Translations under genes and position numbers: made by a program | Source: Myrmaecium sp. VS I D KN 1 | Taxonomy: Eukaryota > Ascomycota > Dothideomycetes > Valsariales > Valsariaceae | DNA length: 64,000 bases | Direction of reading: 5' to 3' | NCBI GenBank assembly: GCA_019775845.1 | Contig: JADQAV010000038.1 | Coordinates: forward strand, 416,812 to 480,811 | Part shown: positions 58,174 through 64,000 of the stretch, one piece after another | Layout: each line of letters opens with the position of its first letter | How positions within the stretch are numbered: position 1 is the stretch's first letter | Notes under the pieces: model-generated | Told to the model about the DNA's origin: nothing | Databases searched by the model: none | Seen by the model: the letters and a program-made list of their open reading frames with translations, nothing else

Positions 58174-59860
58174 TCATCTTATGTCCAGCTGGAACGGCTT
58201 GAACTTTCCTCCTATGGCGCCACATTTAGGGCAACGAGATAAGCGTCCTTTCGCCTGCTCGCCCACGAGGGCATCGACGCAGTCTTGACAAAGCCCGCAG
58301 ATACACTCACTGCACGCGTAACTGTGCTTCAAAACAGAGAGGCGTCGACAGCCTGCGCAGTAGATTTGGACCGGTTGCGGTGCTGTGGGGGAAGAATCAG
58401 ACAGCCCTTGCGAGGCAATGTGGAAATTATGACCTGACTGCGCCGACTCAATAGAAGATTCGACCGAGGGAAAGGCTTGCAGTTCAGACGGATCGGCCGG
58501 CGGAGGCGTTAATGCCTTCTGTAACGGAGAAGCCTGGTAAGAGTGGAACTGTGATATGAGATATGGAGGAAGCGATGCCCGGTTCACCATGGGCGATCCG
58601 CGAGGGGACTGTGGCACCTTCATTCGCGGTTTAGCTCAATACGGCTGCCCGCCACAACTAGGGCTGTTATGATGGGAGAGGATCTGACTTACCGGTGTGA
58701 GGTCCCGACTGTCCTCTTCGGTTGCAGATGCTGCGGCGTCGATGAGATCTTCCCAGCGTTTGCCGAAATAGGCGGCGGCAGCTTGCGGCTCTGCCGAGAA
58801 TGCCTTCCGATCATGACTCATCCTTCTAAGATGCTCTTTAGACCTGCTTCGCTCATGTTTCACCTTTCGAGCGCTCTGTGAGATAGACGACTTCCTAGGT
58901 CTATTCGACTTTATCGAACGAGGTATTGGCGGGAGTGTCGATGACCGCCCTGGGGGTGATTTCGCCAAGGAAGATGGCAACAGCTCCCTCGGGCCCGAAG
59001 GAGAAGAATAGTAAGGGTCAATACTGTGGTGCTCAAGCGTGATCGGCGCAAACCTCGCTCTTGGTCGCCCTTTGAGGTCTGGATCTGAGAAAGCATCCTG
59101 TATAACCGCAAAGTTAGTCATTTCGCCAATAGTAGCAGCGCGGATGCTTGAAGAAAACCGTCAAGCATCAAAGAAATTGAAGCTACGACCAATATGGAGA
59201 TCCTTGTCTCGCCTATGCCGGGATTAGCCGTACCTGTTCTGACTCCCACTCGTATTCAGGGCGATGGTTGTGAAGCTGGGCAAGAGCGGCGGCGGCACTG
59301 GCGGCGGGCAGAAGCGAGCCTCGACGCATTTCTTCCGGCGGTTTCGCCCGGTAGTTTTCATTGTAAAAGATGTCATGAGCATAACCTGGAGCCTGATTAG
59401 CTACGGCAATTCGCAACACGGCGTCAGGATACCAACCAGGACCAGCGGTATTGTTCGGCGGCGGCGGAGGTGGCGGTGGCGGCGGTCGTTCCGACGGAGG
59501 AGTGCTCACCATCAGTAAGAAACTCTCCTCCGTAGCCGGCAGCTTGGAGATATAGTGCTCAGGGTGAGCTCGACGAATATGCTCCTGCATGGAGCGATAT
59601 CGTTTCTCCTGCAGAGACGCAAAGCCATGTGTTAATCGACATGCTTCCACGAAGATTGCGGTAGCTTCGTCACGCCGAAGCTCCGCTGAAGGTGAAGGAG
59701 GAGCTCAGAAGGAGAGAAGAGAGATCCTCCACGCCGGGAGACTCACGCCCAGGCAGCGCTTGCGACAGCTGGAGCCATCGTGATTCTTCAGCGGGCAGAC
59801 GACCTCATTGTTCGCATCCGACACCGAAAAAGAGCTCGTCAGGTTGGGACGAGGCGGCAT
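58174..59860 (-). CDS. Protein with N-terminal C2H2-like and C-terminal RING-like zinc fingers
   Basis: Four exons: 59860-59747, 59608-59234, 59097-58693, 58617-58174; 445 aa. The first join makes CPLKNHDGSSCRKRCLGEKR, continuing YRSMQEHIRRAHPEHYI, a C2H2-like finger with widened spacing. A conserved YISKLPATEESFLLMV block and a ten-proline run follow, then GWYPDAVLRIAVANQ. The middle is basic and Ser-rich. The C-terminus holds a RING-like cluster: YCAGCRRLSVLK, YACSECICGLCQDC and RCPKCG. The pattern suggests a nuclear regulator or a ubiquitin ligase, but I do not know a characterised homologue. The start is chosen because the ATG at 59860 leads directly into the finger; the 3' splice site before VPQSPRGSP (58617) is a weaker AAG. 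Confidence 0.82.
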
Positions 59861-60486
59861 CCCCAAGCTGCAAGTACCCTTGGAGGGGACCGTGCGGATG
59901 GGCGGGCGCAGGGGAAAGGCGGGACGAGCGGTGCAACGAAGCGCAGAAGAGGCCGCAATGAAGGGAACGAAGCGAACGAAGCGTCGTGAAGCTCTCAGGA
60001 AGCTGTAGAATGATTACAGGACGAGATTGTAGGAGGAGCAGTTCACAGGAAAAGGAAGAGAGCTTTCAGGAGCTCGGATGCTTTCTTTGCAGAGGAGAAC
60101 TTTGCTGGTGTGAGCCTGATGATGAGGGGCGACCTAAGAACGAACCTTGGCTCGGGCGGGGAGGGGGCTAGCTGCGCTCTTACTGCCTCTTGACGTTAAG
60201 ATACCCAGGAGGTATTAATAAGGTCGAGTAGGGTACCTAGGTAAGGCGGGAGCGAGGTAAGGTATTTGGTATGAACAACACTAGCTACTCGGGATTAGAG
60301 CTGATTACGCCGCTCGGAGGCGATCTTTCCAGGTATTTTTCGTCCCTTTCACGCCGTTCTGCTAGAACAAACAGGAATAAGACCTACCGACTGAAGTTAG
60401 CCAGGCCCGCCAGGCCGACCGATCGCGCGCATTCGGCCGGCCAATGGGCCAAGGTTGGCACAGCCCTGAGAGTTTGGTGCCCTTTG

Positions 60487-60517
<31 letters not shown>

Positions 60518-61458
60518 TATTCCCAGGTTGTCGAGCGCTGAAAGCCGCCAGGAGCTGGCAGCTGGAGCGCTGGAGCCCACTTGGCCAGGGCACCTAGCTA
60601 GGTCCAGTCCCCTTCACCCGCCGCCGATGTGGGCCCCAGGCTGGACCAGGCGAGCTTTCTCCAGCACGAGCAGAGCTTTCTCCAGCCCGAGCTCGCAACT
60701 TCGGGCTGTAATCTAGTTTCACCAGGGTCGCCAGGGGAAAGAAGCCGAGCGGGAGAAGGGAAAGAAAATTCTTCCTGGAACTCTGACAGAAGCCGTCGGG
60801 TGCCCCACCGCGCAACGGATAACGGACCAAGGAAAAAAAAATATCGTGACGTGAAGTCTGTCACATGCCGTCTGATTCGCCGAGCTCGGTTCCTTGCCTA
60901 TACTCATCTGGAGTTGGTTATGGAGGGAAAGCCTCGTACCGGAGTGCATTTGCCGAGTGCAGCTCGATACAAAGCATTCCCGGTTCCCTTCGTTACTCAT
61001 CGATGCAAGCGGATGCTGTAGGTACGTATCTAAAAGAACCGTGATAAGTATGACCCTGACATACAGTATACATACGAGAACTGCTGAAGATTCCAAATGA
61101 AGACCAACTACACTCACGTCGCCTTGCTGGATCAAACCATGTCCTCCGTCGTTGATATTCTTAATCTTATCGTCTCGTGAAGCGCAAGAGCTGTCGGGTC
61201 GCATTCGACGGTTGTGGCGTCCGGCCCGCCCCCCTCCACGAGCAAGTCCAGGCTAGACTTATCACATTCCATGCACTCCTGGACTTGGATTGCGTCTGTA
61301 CATACGCAGCCAGCCAGCCATGATTATTCCTCAGAGGTTCAGCTGCTGATGTTCCTGCCTGCTGACGTCGCGGTGAGGACCTCTTCTCACCGAATTTTCT
61401 CCACCAGTTTGTGTGCAATGACTTCTTCATCGAGTCCAGTTCATGGTCGGCTTAAGGG
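59861..61458. other. Divergent intergenic region, 1.6 kb
   Basis: Between the zinc-finger gene (-) and the metallo-beta-lactamase-fold gene (+). It holds a palindromic TACCTAGGTA with nearby GGTAAGG copies around 60230-60260, a CGTCGC/CGC triplet patch near 60487-60515 and a short tandem duplication near 60650-60690. No protein gene is recognised. It presumably includes two promoters. Confidence 0.5.
60650..60690. repeat. Short tandem duplication (about 20 bp unit)
   Basis: Two adjacent near-identical copies of a unit beginning GAGCTTTCTCCAGC, differing at a few bases. Confidence 0.7.
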
Positions 61459-62502
61459 ATGTCTTTGACTGTCAAATCTCTCAACGGTGATGCATCGTTT
61501 CTCTTAACTTTCTGTCCTTCGAATGCGCCTGCTCCATCATCACCTGGGCTACCTCCGGGTACCTTCACTGTCCTCATCGATCCATGGCTCACTGGGCCAG
61601 CGTTGTACATCAACTCCAAATTCTCAGCAACTGAGCAGAAAGAGACGCCGTGCATATCGTCCTTAGCAGACCTGGAGCATGAACCTGACATTGTATTGAT
61701 CACCCAAGACAAACCAGACCACTGTCACCAGCAGACACTCTGTCAGCTCTCGTCGAAGGTCCAGTCGAAGATCTATGTGACTCCTGCCGCGGCCAGAAGA
61801 ATTCGTAGCTGGCGACATTTCGAAGATTCCCAGATTATATCCCTCAAGAGTTTCTCGCCCCAAAGCCTCCAGGATACAGTATACCGCCTACCGATTCCAC
61901 CACTTTCACCGTCAACAGCGGCCGGGGAGGTCACGATCTCACTCATCACCACGAAGAGAGACCTTTCCGGCCTACACAACGCGCTTGGACTGACCTACAA
62001 GCCACCAAGTGCCGTCCCGTCTCGCACTCCAGACCGCCATCCGCCAACGCCGCCCACCTCCCCTCCGCCCACACTGAACACTCCCTCCACCATCGCGCCG
62101 CCCCCTTCCAACGATCGCGGCAGGACCTTATCCGTCATCTACACGCCCCACGGCATCTCTCCCGCCCTCGTACACCCGTACGCATCCTCCCACCTCATCA
62201 ACGAGGCCGCCCTCCCGCTGACCGCGCTCCTGCACGCCTTCGACCGCGTCGACAACCCCTGGTACCTCGGCGGCAACATCGTCACCGGCTTCCCGGCCGG
62301 GCGGATCATCGTCGAGGACCTCCGCGCGCGCGCGTGGATCAGCGCGCACGATGCGGAGAAGGACGTCAAGGGCATCGCTGTCACGCGGGTGAAGACGAAC
62401 AAGGTCCCGCTGGAGGATGTGCAGAAGTCGGTGTCGGAGGGGACGAGAGTGGTGAGGCTGCGGCCGGGTCAGACGTACGAGCTTCGCACTACTTTGCCCT
62501 AA
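61459..62502 (+). CDS. Metallo-beta-lactamase-fold protein with degraded metal motif
   Basis: Single exon, 347 aa from the ATG at 61459. The first strands read LTVKSLNGDASFLLTF and FTVLIDPWLTGPALYINSKF, as in UlaG-type beta-lactamase-fold proteins. At the position of the usual T-H-x-H-x-D-H loop the protein has T82-Q83-D84-K85-P86-D87-H88, so only the last Asp and His remain. A Pro-rich insert (about residues 190-220) interrupts the fold. The C-terminal part holds NPWYLGGNIVTGFPAGRIIV and ends in a short strand. Fungal members of this group are mostly unnamed. Hydrolase activity should not be assumed; loss of two metal ligands could mean a changed metal site or a non-catalytic role. Confidence 0.85.
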   Translation: MSLTVKSLNGDASFLLTFCPSNAPAPSSPGLPPGTFTVLIDPWLTGPALYINSKFSATEQKETPCISSLADLEHEPDIVLITQDKPDHCHQQTLCQLSSKVQSKIYVTPAAARRIRSWRHFEDSQIISLKSFSPQSLQDTVYRLPIPPLSPSTAAGEVTISLITTKRDLSGLHNALGLTYKPPSAVPSRTPDRHPPTPPTSPPPTLNTPSTIAPPPSNDRGRTLSVIYTPHGISPALVHPYASSHLINEAALPLTALLHAFDRVDNPWYLGGNIVTGFPAGRIIVEDLRARAWISAHDAEKDVKGIAVTRVKTNKVPLEDVQKSVSEGTRVVRLRPGQTYELRTTLP

Positions 62503-64000
62503 AAGAAGGGCAGTTGTTGTAAGGCATGACTGCCTTCCGGCAACCAGTTAGGTCAGCAAGAGGTAGATTGCTCGTAAGCGTCCTTCGAGAGGTGCGACCG
62601 GCGCCAGACGATTTTTTGGAGTGAGTTATAATATGTAACAAGCCTTTATGGTAACAGTGCTGTTGAGTATTTGGCACACCATTTCGGTATCCGTTAATGT
62701 CTAAGGTCTTATCTGAAATTATATCGAAACCGCCTAACCTATTTCAAGCTCTATATTGTGATAAACTGTAAGCCAAATTCAGGTCGCAGCTTTCTTCCAT
62801 CGTCGGGCCGGCGGCGCATAATATGATCAATATGATCAGGTGCGGAATACTATATTCGACTGTTGTCGTTGAGACGATAGTAGCTGTAAGGTAAACAGTG
62901 CCCAATGTCGTAATTGGTAGAGGCGGGACATCCCTCTCCAAAGTGCAAAATGATGATAGGATCAAGCAGGTAGGAAAGAAAGGATGATCAGATGCGAAAA
63001 ACAAGGCAGTAACTTGGTCGCACCAGAGGTGGAGGCTGAGCCATCCCCCAAGAGAGGAAAAGAAAAAGAATGCAAAAAGAAAAATCGCAAAAGCAAATTT
63101 TCTGTCATGGCTCGGATTCGAACCAGAGGTTGTTTCCAAAGAATGTTGAGAATGGGGTTTGTTGGGCACGTCAAGGTCACTTCTGGTAAAAGGCAAGAAA
63201 TGAGTTCTATAGCGCGTCCCACCCCTAACTAGACTAAACCTTTTGTCAATATATATATGTTGACATTAGACCTGGGGTTCGCGAGCGGAGGTGTGCGGAG
63301 AGCTGCGATTAGTCATCCATCTCCCTCAACATCCTTCCTGTCTCCCCTGAAGCACCTCAGCATTCACTCTCCTCTCATGTTCGGCGAATGTCCTCTGCTC
63401 AAGCCACTCAGTTCATCTTACCCTGTCGTCACGCTCATCGTCTTCACTCATGTGCTAATACTCTAGCAATGGTCAAACTCGACCGACTACTGTAGTTTGA
63501 TGGCACCTTGATCCTCTTGGTGATGGAGCGAATGAACACATCAGTCCCTATGGGCGGCGATGCCCATCCCACGGCTACCAGCAGAGTGTTAAGGTGTCCC
63601 CGATGACTTAGTGAGCCATGGGTTTTTGGCCAGGATGACGAAGTACGTACAAATGTACCACCGAGTAAGGTACCTCCTCGGACGACACTGGTGTAACCTC
63701 TCATTTCAACGAGCATGCTACTACGTCTGTCACTCAACCGGGCGTGTTACCGAGTCATGTCTCCAGTCAGCTACACGATATGTGAGAATCTCCGAGGAGT
63801 CGAGTGTGCGTTCGAGACACGAATCGATAGTCTATGGTAACATGTCCTTGTTGCGTCCTTAGAATGTTCTTCTTTCAGTTACATTGTTTCGTATAATGGT
63901 ATTACATTTCACCACGTCAACCTCTTTTTTCAGACCCCTCAGTCGCTTTTCCTACTGTACCCATGAACAGTTCCCGCTACTGTTGGCTTCTGTGCCTAGC
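62503..64000. other. Right-edge stretch without a recognised gene
   Basis: Lower GC than the rest, with an AT dinucleotide run at about 63250-63260. Open frames on both strands (for example 63196-62744 -, 63737-63444 -) look like chance. A lone B-box-like sequence lies at 63114-63124 on the minus strand. Confidence 0.5.
63114..63124 (-). promoter_or_regulatory. Isolated RNA polymerase III B-box-like sequence
   Basis: On the minus strand the bases read GGTTCGAATCC, a perfect match to the B-box consensus GGTTCGANTCC. No A-box or pairable acceptor stem was found at tRNA distance. Confidence 0.4.

Noticed and set aside
62744-63196. A 150-codon minus-strand frame with hydrophobic segments near the right edge
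   Set aside because: The hydrophobicity comes from a local A/G-rich plus strand (poly-Phe/Leu on the complement), and the B-box-like sequence overlaps it. Not convincing as a membrane protein.
63090-63200. Possible tRNA gene on the minus strand
   Set aside because: Only a B-box-like T-arm is present. The T stem has mismatches, no A-box is seen and no acceptor stem can be paired at tRNA spacing, even allowing an intron.
1-64000. Search for transposons, retroelement remnants and CRISPR-like arrays
   Set aside because: No transposase, reverse transcriptase, integrase or capsid-like protein sequence, no long terminal or inverted repeats and no regularly spaced repeat array were seen.

Overview
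The window is a gene-dense stretch of a filamentous ascomycete nuclear genome (Pezizomycotina; class not resolved). Three things point there: introns of about 50-100 nt with GT-AG ends and CTAAC/CTGAC-type branch sites, GC-rich coding sequence, and protein families of fungal type (a Cwh43 with its PGAP2-like half, a Nab3-like RNA-binding protein, TAF1 without bromodomains, an SDR of the arabinitol dehydrogenase type). I found no transposon, retroelement, rRNA gene, convincing tRNA gene or CRISPR array.

Layout: 0.9-3.7 kb DNA ligase I (+); 4.4-7.3 kb coiled-coil/polyproline protein (-); 8.9-10.3 kb SNIP1/Pml1-like FHA protein (+); 10.6-14.2 kb Cwh43 (-); 14.5-15.9 kb Utp6 (+); 16.0-16.7 kb ICT1/Pth4-like peptidyl-tRNA hydrolase (-); 17.5-20.1 kb Nab3-like protein (+); 21.0-22.3 kb LETM1-like protein (-); 23.0-27.8 kb Sec7-PH Arf exchange factor (-); 29.8-30.6 kb haloacid dehalogenase (-); 31.0-31.9 kb HNH protein (+); 32.0-33.1 kb UNC50/Gmh1 (-); 33.7-36.9 kb Rna14 (+); 39.2-43.2 kb Argonaute (+); 44.3-45.1 kb PDAP1-like phosphoprotein (+); 46.3-49.9 kb mitochondrial IF2 (-); 50.4-51.2 kb F-box-like protein (+); 51.8-53.0 kb SDR (-); 53.6-57.1 kb TAF1 (-); 58.2-59.9 kb double zinc-finger protein (-); 61.5-62.5 kb metallo-beta-lactamase-fold protein (+).

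Most genes are core housekeeping genes and they do not form one pathway. Two themes recur. RNA production and processing is represented by TAF1, Rna14, Nab3, SNIP1, Utp6 and Argonaute. Mitochondrial translation and membranes are represented by mtIF2, the ICT1-like hydrolase, the LETM1-like protein and possibly a second ligase isoform. I do not see a gene cluster that amounts to a new system.

The most interesting points lie inside individual genes: a 4-nt microexon in UNC50; a paired start and a UBZ-type zinc finger in the DNA ligase; a possible second promoter inside Argonaute; a dense UCUU tract just downstream of the Nab3-like gene; a metallo-beta-lactamase protein with a degraded metal motif; and a poorly characterised HNH protein. 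Exon joins were worked out by hand from splice signals, reading phase and family conservation; summed exon lengths are divisible by three for every gene given full exon coordinates.
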